A DNA stretch of 64,000 nt from UBA6163 sp041753075 (lineage in GTDB: Bacteria; Planctomycetota; Planctomycetia; Pirellulales; Pirellulaceae): assembly GCA_041753075.1 (NCBI GenBank), contig JBGSVE010000007.1:24373-88372 (forward strand), in the 5' to 3' direction. Below are positions 7,887-18,200 of the stretch, piece after piece. Every line of letters starts with the position of its first letter. Position 1 is the stretch's first letter. Below the pieces are notes generated by a model that saw nothing but the letters and a program-made list of their open reading frames with translations, did not search any database and was not told the origin of the DNA. A program made the position numbers and the translations under genes.

Positions 7887-9725
7887 TCAATTTGAACCAG
7901 CGCTATTGAACCCGCGCATCCAGATCTGCTTTTCGAATTGGTTTCCGGCAGCAATCAAATGGCTCATGCACGCTAGGTAGGCAGCTTCGAGCGAGCAGGT
8001 TTTTTCGATGACGCCAGCGCCGCGACTGCGCGATTCGTTGCGCCGTTGGCTGGCTGAGATCGCGAGTACGTCCAGTAGTTGCGTGGCTGTCGTTTGGTAA
8101 CTTTGTTGGAGTCGTCGTTGTTCTCGTCGATGGGTTTGGGTGCCCAGGGCTGGGACCGACATGCGACCGCCCAGCGCGAGCCCGGTCAGACGACGGCGCA
8201 GCGAATCAAGGCCATCCGGGGGCGAACCAGGCTGCGGTGTTTCATCGCTTAAGATCAGTTCGTCGCTCCAGCGTCCAATGCCAGTGAAGTGATGTCGTTG
8301 CAGTCGATCCAATCCGATGTTGCACACACTGTCCCACTGCGGCGGCAGGTCCAGTTCGGGTCGCGCACCTTTTGTCGCGTCGTCATTGATGTTTAAAGTG
8401 GTCGGGGCAATCGCGATCAGATCGACTGCACCCGCCGCAGCAAGTCTTAAGCGACCAAGGCATCGCAGCGACAAGCCTGGGCAACGCGCCAACAGGGCCA
8501 AGTTTTCGCGATACGCCAATTGTGCATCATCGATCGCAATTGTCAGCCGCCAGGGAAGACTGACTCGTTCGACATCGACCAATACACTCGCACCGCGTGG
8601 GCCGACAATCACAGCATCGAACGCGACCAAATCCCAACCACCATGACGCTGCGGCTCGGACATTAACGCACGCTGAAACACTCGCCGAATTTGCTCGTCC
8701 AGCGGCAAGCCGAAACGCCCCGCAGCGAGCCGACCGTCGCTCCCACGCGTCGCGTGCACGGCCCAGCGAGTCGTCTTGCCTTTGCCGAGGCGGCCATCGC
8801 CGGACACCTGCAAATTTTGTACAGCAAGCAAACCGCGACACAACGCTTTGGCGTCCAACGTCACGGTTCCCAGGTCAATGCCACCGCCATACGCCTGCAA
8901 AACAAGTTGCCGATCGCCAGGCCGTAGTTCATTGACCGTGAACAAATCTTCGTCACCCGCCACACTGCCTTGCAGGTAAACGCATACGCCTGCGTAGCCG
9001 CTGAGCGTCAGGATCGGCTCGGCACAAATGCCTTCGAGCTTGCGTACGTCGATGGGATCAAAGCCTCGGCGCGATTGGCCAACGAGCCACTGCGGCGCGC
9101 TGGTTTGTGTGTTGATGCGGTGAGCAGTTAACAGCGCACTAGCGAGGTCATCCCTTAACGCGCCTGCATCGGATGTATCGCGATTGGCCCGCAATCGTCC
9201 GCTGCCTTCGACAATTCGCAAGAGCGTATTGCCCAGCGCAACCAATCCGCACTCGCGACACTGATGCGCCGCTCGCAGGATACTCGATTGCACCAGCAAC
9301 CCCGCACCGCTTGCGCCGACGCGAAGCAGTGCCGCGACCGCAGCTTGGGCCAATCGCGCCGCCGTTTGCATTTCTTCAGTGATTGTGGACGTGGCTGGGG
9401 CTGCCTCAGTCTCCTGACTCTGATCCGCAGAATCATCGTCCGTTGCCGTCGCCAAGATGTTGATGCACGCGACGACGTGAAAACATTTTGGTGTCAACAA
9501 GCAACTGCATTGCAATTGCTCGGAGGAAACAATCACGCCGCCCTCGCTGCGTAACTCAACGGTTTCTTCGCCGGCTGCGATCGACCATCGGTCTGCGTTG
9601 AAAACCCATTGCCAACGATCGGCAACCACGGGTTCGGCATCGAGTCGTTTGCGAACACGGCCGGGCATTGAATCGATCAGTTCGGCCAGTAAGATCGCGC
9701 TGATTCGCGGTCGCGGTACGTTCAT
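7887..9725 (-). CDS. SWIM zinc-finger protein (YehQ-like) of the MoxR/vWA cluster
   Basis: 612 residues if started at the ATG overlapping the upstream vWA stop by 4 bp (ATGA); upstream extension is possible but less likely. A SWIM motif is clear: C73, C75, C81 and H83 in QCSCLLTPKCFH, fitting CxC-xn-CxH. SWIM fingers are predicted to bind nucleic acid or protein. The rest is a long, mostly uncharacterised region rich in arginine and leucine. It is the last gene of the minus-strand cluster. Gene content matches E. coli yehQ, whose product has the same domain and the same neighbours. Biochemical function is unknown. Confidence 0.8.
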   Translation of the reverse strand: MNVPRPRISAILLAELIDSMPGRVRKRLDAEPVVADRWQWVFNADRWSIAAGEETVELRSEGGVIVSSEQLQCSCLLTPKCFHVVACINILATATDDDSADQSQETEAAPATSTITEEMQTAARLAQAAVAALLRVGASGAGLLVQSSILRAAHQCRECGLVALGNTLLRIVEGSGRLRANRDTSDAGALRDDLASALLTAHRINTQTSAPQWLVGQSRRGFDPIDVRKLEGICAEPILTLSGYAGVCVYLQGSVAGDEDLFTVNELRPGDRQLVLQAYGGGIDLGTVTLDAKALCRGLLAVQNLQVSGDGRLGKGKTTRWAVHATRGSDGRLAAGRFGLPLDEQIRRVFQRALMSEPQRHGGWDLVAFDAVIVGPRGASVLVDVERVSLPWRLTIAIDDAQLAYRENLALLARCPGLSLRCLGRLRLAAAGAVDLIAIAPTTLNINDDATKGARPELDLPPQWDSVCNIGLDRLQRHHFTGIGRWSDELILSDETPQPGSPPDGLDSLRRRLTGLALGGRMSVPALGTQTHRREQRRLQQSYQTTATQLLDVLAISASQRRNESRSRGAGVIEKTCSLEAAYLACMSHLIAAGNQFEKQIWMRGFNSAGSN

Positions 9726-12700
9726 GATAAGAGGGTTCCTTGCGGTGAATTCGCTGTCTGTCCAGCTTGTCCGCGAATTTGATCGCCGACCCAATCGGCC
9801 AATCGTTCGGGGCTGACCGCGGCCACCGGCATGCCCGCGGCCGCGACCATTTGTGCGTAGCCTTGATGAAACCGCGCCGTGCCTGTGTCATCCAGCGCGG
9901 CCAGCCCGACGCACTTCGCACCGGACTGCGCAATCGCGCGAACTTCGGCGAGCATCTCGCCCACCGAAACTCCCTCCTCAAAATCCGACACCAACACGAC
10001 GATCGATCGCGACGGCACTTTCAATCGGGACCTGGCGGCACCTAGTCCCAAACCAATATGCGTCCCGCCGCCAACCTGCACCTCCAACAGCAATGCCAAC
10101 GGATCAGTCACATGCTCGCTCAGATCAATCACCTCGGTACTGAACGCCAAGAACCGAACCGATAGCGCCGGCAACTCCGCAAAAATTGCCGCGCACAACG
10201 CAGAATAAACAACCGATGTGGTCATCGATCCCGAGACATCGACCACAAACGTTAAATGCCAATCCATCTCGCGTCGCGATTGCGTGTTGAATAGCAATGA
10301 CTTGGCCACGATCGCTGGCCGGCCATCGTCGCGTCGATAGGCATTGATCAAGTTTTCGCGAATCGTTCGTGGCAAGTTCAAGCGGCGCGAACGTCGCCGC
10401 GTCGGCCTCGGCGATGACAATCCGCTCATCGCGGGGCGAAGGCGGACGGCCAGGCGTTTGGCCAGTTGTTCTGTGATCCGCTTGGCCAATCGCCTCATCC
10501 GCTCGGCTCGAACTTCGGCCAAGCCGCCGGCGAGCGACAACACCTGTTGCAACAATTCGATCGACGGCGTGACCGCATCGGGATCAAGCAAGTCCAAGGC
10601 AACTTGATTTCCCCTGCCCGCCGACTCGCCCAACACTTCTTGACAAATGTCGGCACCAAACAATGCTTCCAAATCATCCGCCCACTGGGCTGTCGTCGGC
10701 ATCGGTGCTTCGGTGCCGCCGGATTGGCGGTTGGCCAGACCGCCTTGCGAGCCTTCGCCGCGTCCGCGACCGAACAATTGATCTAAACTACTCGCTGCAC
10801 CGGAGCTTGCTTGCCGATTCTCCGGCGGCAGTCCAAGTATCATTCGCCAACGATCCGCGAGCGTGATTCCATGCGCGGGATCTGTCGCGGCGATCTCATC
10901 GGCGGACGAGTCGTCAGTTATTTTTTCTTCGCTTGCCGGCGCGTTGGCTAAATCAAATTGAAAATTCGGAAAGATCGCCAGCACAGCTTGGCGTCCCGCC
11001 GAATCGGCCTCGCGCCGCATCGCGACCAACTCCGTCACATCACTGAAGCCATCGGAAGCAATCGCGGCGAATGCGGAACCACGCTCGTGGTAGGATTGCA
11101 AACGAGCTTCCAGCAGTCGTATTCGGTTGGCGGGTGAAAATTTATGAAACGCACCGCGCAGCGACGGTAGTCGTTGTAAAAACGAATCGTCGTCGGCGGT
11201 GCGAATCCGCGACTCCAATCCGTCTAACCAAACCATGTCGCCTTGCATCATTGCCAAGAGCACGTGTACCGATCCCGCTAACGCATTCCTCAGGCGACTT
11301 CGCGACTGAGTATCCACGGCGGCATCGAACCAACCGCCGAGCAATTCCGCGAACTGTTCCGCCGTCTGTTTTTGCAGCACGCACAGCATTCCTGCGGCCG
11401 CTCCGCGCATCAAATCGCTGCCTCGCCCCAGCGTCCGCTGGCACCAATGAACCAATCGCAATTGACCCGCGTCGAGCAGCGCAATCGCCGTCTTGTTGCC
11501 ATTATCGAGATCGCATTCCAGCACTTCGCGCAAGTCACCGTTGAACCAATGGACCAGATCGCTGACACCGATCACATCGTTGTCATCGTGCGAGCCTTCG
11601 AGTCCTTCCAAGCGATCCAAGCAGGCGCGCAACAGCGCCGCCATTTGCAAAGAAACATTCGTATCGCGAAACACCGCGAGTATCGGCGGATACGAATTGG
11701 CTTCGTCGCGCGGCAGACCCGGAATGTGTCCAGCGGAGATGCGTCCAAGTATCGTGGCCGCAGCGACCAACTCGACCAACCCGCCGGTTCTCAGCAATGT
11801 CTGGTCAAGTGTTTGCAAGCTCCGGTGTACGAATTGGTTTAAGCCACACTGCGTCGCGATCTCCAATTGCTGGACAATCGACGCAGGTGGTGTCTGGTCA
11901 CTCGTCACACTTCGCAAGATCCCTTCGACCACCTGCGGCAGCGCCACGCCAAAGCGCGACACCGCTTCAATGGTCGCCGAGGTCCCTTGGTGCCAAGCGA
12001 CTTTCCAGCGCTCGGCAAGGTTCTCGCGTTGACCTTGTTCGATTGAATCGACACGCGTCGCATAAGGGATTGAGGCCGCGCACAATCGTCTCAACACCAC
12101 GGCTTTGGCGCGTTCACGCGGCGATCGCAGCACATCCAATCGGACCTCGCGCGGTTCGTCGCCAAGGGTCCCTTGCGTGGGCAAATGCAACGATTGTAGC
12201 AGCGTTTCGAGCGACACGGCCAAACCGCAACGCGGCACACGCCCGGACACCGCTCCTTGGCGATTACCAATCAAAACATGCGCCGACGCTTTAGAAACCT
12301 CGCGCGCCCGGCCGTGCAATTCGCCTTGCACCAAGCAGGACTGAATCGACTCGATCAATTCGCTTCTGCCCGCCGCGGCAAGTCCCCGCAATCGCGCCAG
12401 ATCGCGCATCATTCGCATGATCTCGCTGGCGTCCGGCGTTCCGGCGACATGACCGCGATGACGCATTTGGCGGCAGATGGCGACGATGATCTCACCCGCT
12501 GCGGCATCCATGGCGGTGAGGCTGTCGGCGGTGACCATTCGTTGGTGCCAAACCGGATCCAGAATCCCAGCCGGATAGCCGCTGCGTTCATCAAGTTGTT
12601 CAAAGCTGTAAGGCACCAGTGAGACGCCGACCGCCTCGGACGATGCGGAAAGTTCGGCCAGCAGTTTTTGATCATTCGTCGCTTCACGTTCAACAACTTC

Positions 12701-13354
12701 GCGAACCAGCGCCGCGGCGTGGAACGAACCGATTACGGCGGCGCTATGCGGCGGTGCGGCGCGAATGCACTGGCGCATCGCAGCCTCGCGCAATCGATCT
12801 CTTGGCGAAACGATCGGCGAGCTGTGGCGGACGGCCCAGCCGAACATCAGCGCCGCTTGGCGAGTTGCGTCGGGATCAGCGAGCATTGCCGGTGATTCGA
12901 CCAAGCGTTCCCACAATTGACCCGTGTCACGAGAACTTGTTCGTCGCAGCAGTTCGTCCAACAGCAGGCAAGGATCCGCAAGTTCTACAGTGTCCACGAC
13001 CAAGTTCGCCTTCGCACTCACCGATAGATCACAAGCGACAACCGGCACACTGTGCTTAAACGCCCACTTGATGGCGACCAGTTCAGGAGAAAAATCGGCG
13101 AGCGGATAGAACGCCAAATCGCCACTCGCGTTGGCTGCAGAAATCGCAATCGGAGCGACCGTGTCCTGGTCCGCCAAATACTCAAGCCATGGATTGAAAT
13201 CCGCAGGCATCTCGACCAACAATTGATCCGGCTTGAATGAATCGAGCATTGCCCGAATCGTTCGCGCGATCGCCGCGGAATGATGACGAACGCCAATCAG
13301 CAGCGGCGTTCGACATTCGCACAGCGGTGCGATATGATCGGAAGGGTCGTTCAT
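9722..13354 (-). CDS. DUF5682 - von Willebrand factor A fusion (YehM-YehP-like)
   Basis: 1210 residues from ATG at 13354. The N-terminus (PLLIGVRHHSAAIARTI) is the DUF5682 signature, and a long helical repeat-like middle follows. A linker rich in Gly/Ser/Arg is near 865-890. The C-terminal ~190 residues are a vWA domain with an intact MIDAS: DVSGS near 1040, the threonine in GGGTHIG, and the aspartate in VLVSDFEEG. In E. coli the two halves are separate proteins (YehM and YehP), so this is a fusion. vWA domains bind metal-dependent protein ligands, often with MoxR ATPases as partners. It overlaps the SWIM gene by 4 bp. Confidence 0.85.
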   Translation of the reverse strand: MNDPSDHIAPLCECRTPLLIGVRHHSAAIARTIRAMLDSFKPDQLLVEMPADFNPWLEYLADQDTVAPIAISAANASGDLAFYPLADFSPELVAIKWAFKHSVPVVACDLSVSAKANLVVDTVELADPCLLLDELLRRTSSRDTGQLWERLVESPAMLADPDATRQAALMFGWAVRHSSPIVSPRDRLREAAMRQCIRAAPPHSAAVIGSFHAAALVREVVEREATNDQKLLAELSASSEAVGVSLVPYSFEQLDERSGYPAGILDPVWHQRMVTADSLTAMDAAAGEIIVAICRQMRHRGHVAGTPDASEIMRMMRDLARLRGLAAAGRSELIESIQSCLVQGELHGRAREVSKASAHVLIGNRQGAVSGRVPRCGLAVSLETLLQSLHLPTQGTLGDEPREVRLDVLRSPRERAKAVVLRRLCAASIPYATRVDSIEQGQRENLAERWKVAWHQGTSATIEAVSRFGVALPQVVEGILRSVTSDQTPPASIVQQLEIATQCGLNQFVHRSLQTLDQTLLRTGGLVELVAAATILGRISAGHIPGLPRDEANSYPPILAVFRDTNVSLQMAALLRACLDRLEGLEGSHDDNDVIGVSDLVHWFNGDLREVLECDLDNGNKTAIALLDAGQLRLVHWCQRTLGRGSDLMRGAAAGMLCVLQKQTAEQFAELLGGWFDAAVDTQSRSRLRNALAGSVHVLLAMMQGDMVWLDGLESRIRTADDDSFLQRLPSLRGAFHKFSPANRIRLLEARLQSYHERGSAFAAIASDGFSDVTELVAMRREADSAGRQAVLAIFPNFQFDLANAPASEEKITDDSSADEIAATDPAHGITLADRWRMILGLPPENRQASSGAASSLDQLFGRGRGEGSQGGLANRQSGGTEAPMPTTAQWADDLEALFGADICQEVLGESAGRGNQVALDLLDPDAVTPSIELLQQVLSLAGGLAEVRAERMRRLAKRITEQLAKRLAVRLRPAMSGLSSPRPTRRRSRRLNLPRTIRENLINAYRRDDGRPAIVAKSLLFNTQSRREMDWHLTFVVDVSGSMTTSVVYSALCAAIFAELPALSVRFLAFSTEVIDLSEHVTDPLALLLEVQVGGGTHIGLGLGAARSRLKVPSRSIVVLVSDFEEGVSVGEMLAEVRAIAQSGAKCVGLAALDDTGTARFHQGYAQMVAAAGMPVAAVSPERLADWVGDQIRGQAGQTANSPQGTLLS

Positions 13355-13386
13355 CAAGTAAATCGTATGGCAACGAGGGGGTTGGG

Positions 13387-13620
13387 ATGTCAGTAGCAAA
13401 TCAAGCCAAGGAGGTTTACGAAGCGGATTTGCGCCAACGATTGGAAGCCGAGCATTTCGGTGAGTTTGTTGCGATCGAACCCGATTCGCGTGATTATTTT
13501 ATTGCGATCACTTTCATTGATGCCGCGATGGCCGCGAAGAAATGTCACCCGACCAAGAAATCTTTTGTGTTGCGAGTTTGTCACGAAGCGGCAGTGCATC
13601 TCGGAGCGGCCACTAAGTGA
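13387..13620 (+). CDS. Small conserved protein, first gene of a pair with an aspartic-protease-like protein
   Basis: 77 residues, ATG at 13387. I recall this type as a small protein commonly found upstream of a retropepsin-like gene; shared features are EFVAIEPDS, DYFIAITF and RVCHEAAVH. The function is unknown. It overlaps the next gene by 4 bp (GTGA), so the two are translationally coupled. It is divergent from the vWA gene with only 32 bp between start codons. Its place inside an otherwise continuous minus-strand cluster suggests insertion as a module. A toxin-antitoxin-like arrangement is possible but unproven. Confidence 0.7.
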   Translation: MSVANQAKEVYEADLRQRLEAEHFGEFVAIEPDSRDYFIAITFIDAAMAAKKCHPTKKSFVLRVCHEAAVHLGAATK

Positions 13621-13994
13621 TCGGCCGCGTTGACGACAACAAGCGCGCTTTGTTACCAGTTCAAGTTCGTGCGAAGTTCGCGAAGCAATCATTTTCGGTT
13701 GATGCGTGGATTGACACCGCGTTCGATGGACACTTTGTTTTTGCGTTGGCGTTGATCGATCAGCTTGGTCTTGAGACGCTGGTAGAAACCGAGGCTATTT
13801 TTGCGGACGGCAGTAAGGTGACTCTGGAAACATTTGTCGCGTACCTCGATTGGTTTGGAGCTGTGATTCCGGTTCAGGTTGTTGCGAACGATAGGCAATA
13901 CCCACTTCTTGGAACAGCGCTGCTTGAAAATTGTCGCTTGACGATTGACACCAACAAATTGGTTGAGTTGAATTTAGTCGAATTGGCGCACTAA
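13617..13994 (+). CDS. Retropepsin-like (clan AA) aspartic protease family protein
   Basis: 125 residues from the GTG at 13617, which overlaps the upstream stop. The segment VDAWIDTAFDGHFVFAL corresponds to the catalytic D-T/S-G loop of clan AA proteases, here with the sequence DTAFDG; the glycine after DT is replaced by alanine. The later segment PLLGTALLENCRLTID matches the conserved LLG motif. Such proteins would act as homodimers. The stop codon overlaps that of the convergent MoxR gene within four bases. Whether it is an active protease is uncertain because of the DTA sequence. Confidence 0.72.
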   Translation: MIGRVDDNKRALLPVQVRAKFAKQSFSVDAWIDTAFDGHFVFALALIDQLGLETLVETEAIFADGSKVTLETFVAYLDWFGAVIPVQVVANDRQYPLLGTALLENCRLTIDTNKLVELNLVELAH

Positions 13995-15142
13995 CCCTCC
14001 AAGTCTCCTCGCAATTCAGCGAGTCTTTTCCAAAGAAATGCACCCGTATCGGCGCGACGCCGCACCGCTCCGTCCCAATAGCCGAGCAAACGCTCGCGAT
14101 CCTTTGAATCATCCTTCATCACGACGCCTAGTAGATGTCCGGGCAATCGCGAGACAGGGTCAAAGCCCGACGGAAAGAACACGCCCTCACGATGAATCGC
14201 CGTCGTGATTGCGACTGCCTCGGCGGTGCTCATCACTGTGCTGGGTTGCTGAACTTGCCAACCCTCGGACGTACGGCCGGATCTCAAGTCGCGGAAAACA
14301 GTGACCAACAATTCCACCAGCGCTTTGTCAACCGCCGGCGCAGGACCGCCGGCCGACAAGATCGCTGTGGCGCGGCGCGAGACCAATTCGACTTCACGAT
14401 CGGCGTCGGCGATCGGTGCGATCGTCTCAAAGTTGAAGCGTCGTTTCAGTGCCGCTGACATCTCCGACACGCCGCGATCACGCAGGTTTGCCGTGGCGAT
14501 GACGTTGAACCCCGGCGAAGCAAAAACGCTCGAATCATCACCGCTCAATTCAGGAATCATCATCCGTCGCTCGCTCAAGATTGAAATCAATCCGTCCTGC
14601 ACTTCGGGTAAACAGCGTGTGACTTCTTCGAACCGCACGAGCTTGCCGCTGTTCATCGCTTGCATCACCGGTGAGGCAACGAGTGCGTCAGGCGTTGGCC
14701 CGCGATCAAGCAACATCGCGTAATTCCAGCCGTAGCGAATTTGATCTTCCGTGGTGCCGGCGGTGCCTTGAATCGTTAGCGCCGACGTACCGCTAATCGC
14801 GACGGCAAGCAGTTCGCCCAGCATCGATTTCGCCGTTCCCGGTTCGCCAACGAGCAACAAGCCACGTTCGCCCGCCAAGGTGACGACGCAGCGTTGAATG
14901 ATGTCGCGCGGACCGAGAAATTTTTCCTCGATAACCATTGATTTTGTTTTCGACGGACCGATCCGTTGGCCATCGGTGCCGCAAATAAAGTCGATGATCG
15001 CTTGTGGAGAAAGCAACCAACCGGCCGGACGATGGGCGGTGTCGATTTCGGCAAGCAGTTGCAATTCGTCACGATGCCGCAGCTCCGCCGGAGGATTTTG
15101 CATGGTGGCGGTAGCTGCAGTCGATGCAGATTTCTTTGGCAT
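13991..15142 (-). CDS. MoxR-family AAA+ ATPase (YehL-like)
   Basis: 383 residues from the ATG at 15142; the open frame continues further upstream but runs into the palindromic repeat and lacks family sequence. Walker A is GEPGTAKS at 99-106, the Walker B-like strand is KLVRFEEV, and sensor 1 is VIATANLRD. These are AAA+ features of the MoxR group, here closest in context to YehL. MoxR ATPases act as chaperone-like machines that work with vWA proteins; the vWA gene lies in the same cluster, separated by the oppositely oriented pair. Its stop overlaps that of the retropepsin-like gene. Confidence 0.92.
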   Translation of the reverse strand: MPKKSASTAATATMQNPPAELRHRDELQLLAEIDTAHRPAGWLLSPQAIIDFICGTDGQRIGPSKTKSMVIEEKFLGPRDIIQRCVVTLAGERGLLLVGEPGTAKSMLGELLAVAISGTSALTIQGTAGTTEDQIRYGWNYAMLLDRGPTPDALVASPVMQAMNSGKLVRFEEVTRCLPEVQDGLISILSERRMMIPELSGDDSSVFASPGFNVIATANLRDRGVSEMSAALKRRFNFETIAPIADADREVELVSRRATAILSAGGPAPAVDKALVELLVTVFRDLRSGRTSEGWQVQQPSTVMSTAEAVAITTAIHREGVFFPSGFDPVSRLPGHLLGVVMKDDSKDRERLLGYWDGAVRRRADTGAFLWKRLAELRGDLEG

Positions 15143-15167
15143 AGTTGACGATGATTGGGGATCGAGT

Positions 15168-15235
15168 GTGAGCGGATCGGCGCTAGCTGCCGGTTCCGAG
15201 TGCGAACGACCGGTGGCTAGCGCCAATCCGCTCAC
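15168..15235. repeat. Palindromic intergenic repeat, copy B
   Basis: Arms at 15168-15194 and 15209-15235 are inverted copies matching at 24 of 27 positions, with a 14-base loop. The GGCGCTAGC core is shared with copies A and C. The right arm contains the stop codon of the 1683-residue gene (15232-15234), so the element forms the end of that reading frame. The hairpin sits between two genes of the same operon. Confidence 0.8.
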
Positions 15236-18200
15236 TGCTTGCGTTTTTTCTTGGTGATGGTGTCTTCGTAACGCGGGATGTCGCCGTGTTCGATCCTTGA
15301 CCATGTTGATTGGAAGTGGCCAGCGATTGAACCGTGGAGCACGATTCGGTCCGCGCTGCCGCCGCGCAGACGATCGGTATTGGCGTGTCCGAACAACGGC
15401 AACTTCCATGATTCGATCGGCAAGTTCGGTTGCTTGAGCGGTTCCCATCCGCCGGGCAAGAAGATGTCTCGACCGGCGCGTTCACGTTTGGCTTCGACCA
15501 AGTGCCCGGCGGCGACCAACTCGCTGGCCGCGGCGGCGTAGTCCTTCGTCGCCCACTGGTTCCATCGCTTCACGTTGGCCGCCGTGGGATCGTACAGTGC
15601 CAGAACCTGTAGATACAAAGCGGCCGCTGATTCGCTGACCTTCAACTTCTTAGCACAAGCCTTGACAATTTCCGGCACTGACAACCTCGGGTCTTGTTCC
15701 CAGCTTCCTGCGGGCAACGTGCTACTGCGGATCTCGCTGGCCAGTCGCGTCATTGCATCACTGCGCATTAGCATCACGCCTTGGGCCGCAAGATTATGAT
15801 GCACGCCTGGTTCCGAATAATCGAATGTTGCGTTGACCGCTGCGGACAACTTGGCAAACGCTTTATCATCCGTCAATTGCGCCGAGCGAAACAGCATTCG
15901 GATTGCCGGAGGTATTGTAGCGACGACAACCAACCCGTTATCGCCGCGATACAAACCATCAGCCGCTAACTCCAGTTTGGTGATCGTCGTGCTGAGCCTG
16001 ATGATGGTATCGTCAAGCTTCAACTCTTGATCGAGGGGCGCGGTAAAATTGGCCCCGAAAGGAAATAATGTTGACGGTTCATCTAGGAACTTGCGAACTT
16101 CGTCGACCACATCCGGAATCGCAACGCGAGCTTCGGCACCGGTGGGTAATTCGTAATTGATCATGGCGAGCGATAGAAGCACATCGCCCAATAGCGTCTC
16201 AGGCACAAACCGCGGCGTGGGATCGTATTTCCTGTCGATCATGTGGTAGACCGCAGGCCGACCGGTCGGGACCAATGACATGGTTCGCCGCTGCAAAAAC
16301 TCGGACGCCTGCGGGTCGGCGAGTAGGCTGGCAATGTGCGGTTGGTGATCGCCCAAATCAAGTTTCTTCAGCAGCTCTGCGGGCAACGAAATCGTCTTCT
16401 TCAAAAACTGTGTCCACTTGGCAATCATCTGGTCAAACGCACGATCACGTCCATCGAGCATCGCACCACCCGGATTATTTCGCACGCCAATCGAACCGAC
16501 GGTTGACGCTAATTCGATGGCGTTTAGCTCGGCGATCGCGGTTTGGATATCTTTGACTTTCCACGAGTAGAAATCACGAAGCTCTTTGGTCAGCTTCTCT
16601 TGGCCGTAGTTAACGGTGCGCAGGTTGCTCATCCACGCCAGCGCCGGTGTGATCGGATGAACACCGATTTTTGCAGCGGCGTCAGCCAATTGTTCCGTTG
16701 ACGGCAGCGGCAACGCCTGCACCGTTTTCACTCCTTTGATGAATGACAACAAGCTGTTGCGGTTCCAGCCTGGGTCAAGCACGGTTGTTGAATCAACGGT
16801 CAAACCTTTTGGTGGTTTTGGTTTCCCGTTGGCTGAATAACCGATTACAGTCAGGACGTTTTCGTAATAGCTGTGTTGCACAATCGCAACGAATCGATTG
16901 TGGCCTTCGACAAAAGTGATCGGATGGGCGTCCGCTCGCGCGGCCAGTGAATCGGGCTTCGGTGTTTGGTCTGCGCCTAACGCCACATGATATAGGTGTA
17001 TCTTCTCGCTGAGCTGTAGCAGGCCGGAATCAGCCAAACAACTCAGCGCATCAAGCCACGGGCCCCCGAGCCGCTGGGGTATCGATTCCCCAGCAGACTC
17101 GTTCACACCAAGTGACCAAAAACATTTCCAGACTAACGATGGTAAATCGTCGAGCAGTCCAAGCCAAAAGGTTTGGCAAGCAGGGATTTCATCGTTATCG
17201 CAGCCGCTCAGGAATTTCCCCACCGCCATCACATTGGCCGAAATCGAACGCTCTTCGCTAGGCTGGTAATAACAAATCGGCGACCGTTTCTGTTGCGTCA
17301 TAAACGTGAAACCCGCGTCGGCTCGCTGGGCGTCGAACGTCGGCAATGCGGCTTGCGGCGTGTTGGGATCAGGCAACACTCGCGTCAACAGATTTTGCAA
17401 CGAAATCGATTCTTCAGCGGCCAAGCGTGCCAACCGCGCAATGCCCGCAATCAATCGCGGCGGTGCTTGGGGCAGTATTCGCGTGGCAACCGTGGCGGCA
17501 ATCGTGCGCTCGGGGTCAGGGTTGGCCGGATCATCTTTCCTTTTGTATGCCTGGTGATTCGTCAGGCCAGCTTCCAGCAACTCGCTCGCTTGCTTGAGCG
17601 TAAGTTTTCGCAGCTTCTTCGATGAGTCGAGGCAACGTGGTTGCATTAAGTTCAAGAAGATAGTGGGAAGCACTGCGGGTTGGCCGAAAGCGTACTTCTG
17701 GTGGCCATCATAAGACCCGAAAGCGATCCCGGTTTCTGAATCAACGAGCTTGCCACCGTCATGCAAAATCCAAAATGAGTTTGACCCCGGCTTGTCGATC
17801 ATCGCCTCGGCGAAGCGGTATCGAGACGTGGTTTGCTGGTCCGCCGTGACCACACTTTTGCGACCATCAATCCCCTGGTACTCAATTGCCGCATCACGAC
17901 GGCGAACCACACGCCAACCGATCAAACCAGCCTTACTGCCCAATGGCGATTGGCCCGCTTGAGTTGGTTGTGGCATCAGATAGCTGGACCCATAGACAAT
18001 TGTTGCACCGGAGGGCAGCGACTCCTCGAAAAACGGCGGGACGCTATCGCGCAATTCTTTGCCGGTGCGCGGATCAAGCTCCGCAATCGCCGCCGGCGGA
18101 ATTGTCGTCTCGTTGTGATTCGACCAATGAACCGCGTCTTCCTTCACACGCCAAAACCGAGCGCCATCATGGAACCACTGCCGTGTTGGCCTTGGCCACT

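Noticed and set aside
15143..15448. Upstream extension of the MoxR frame
   Set aside because: It crosses the palindromic repeat and the end of the preceding gene, and the family sequence starts after 15142.
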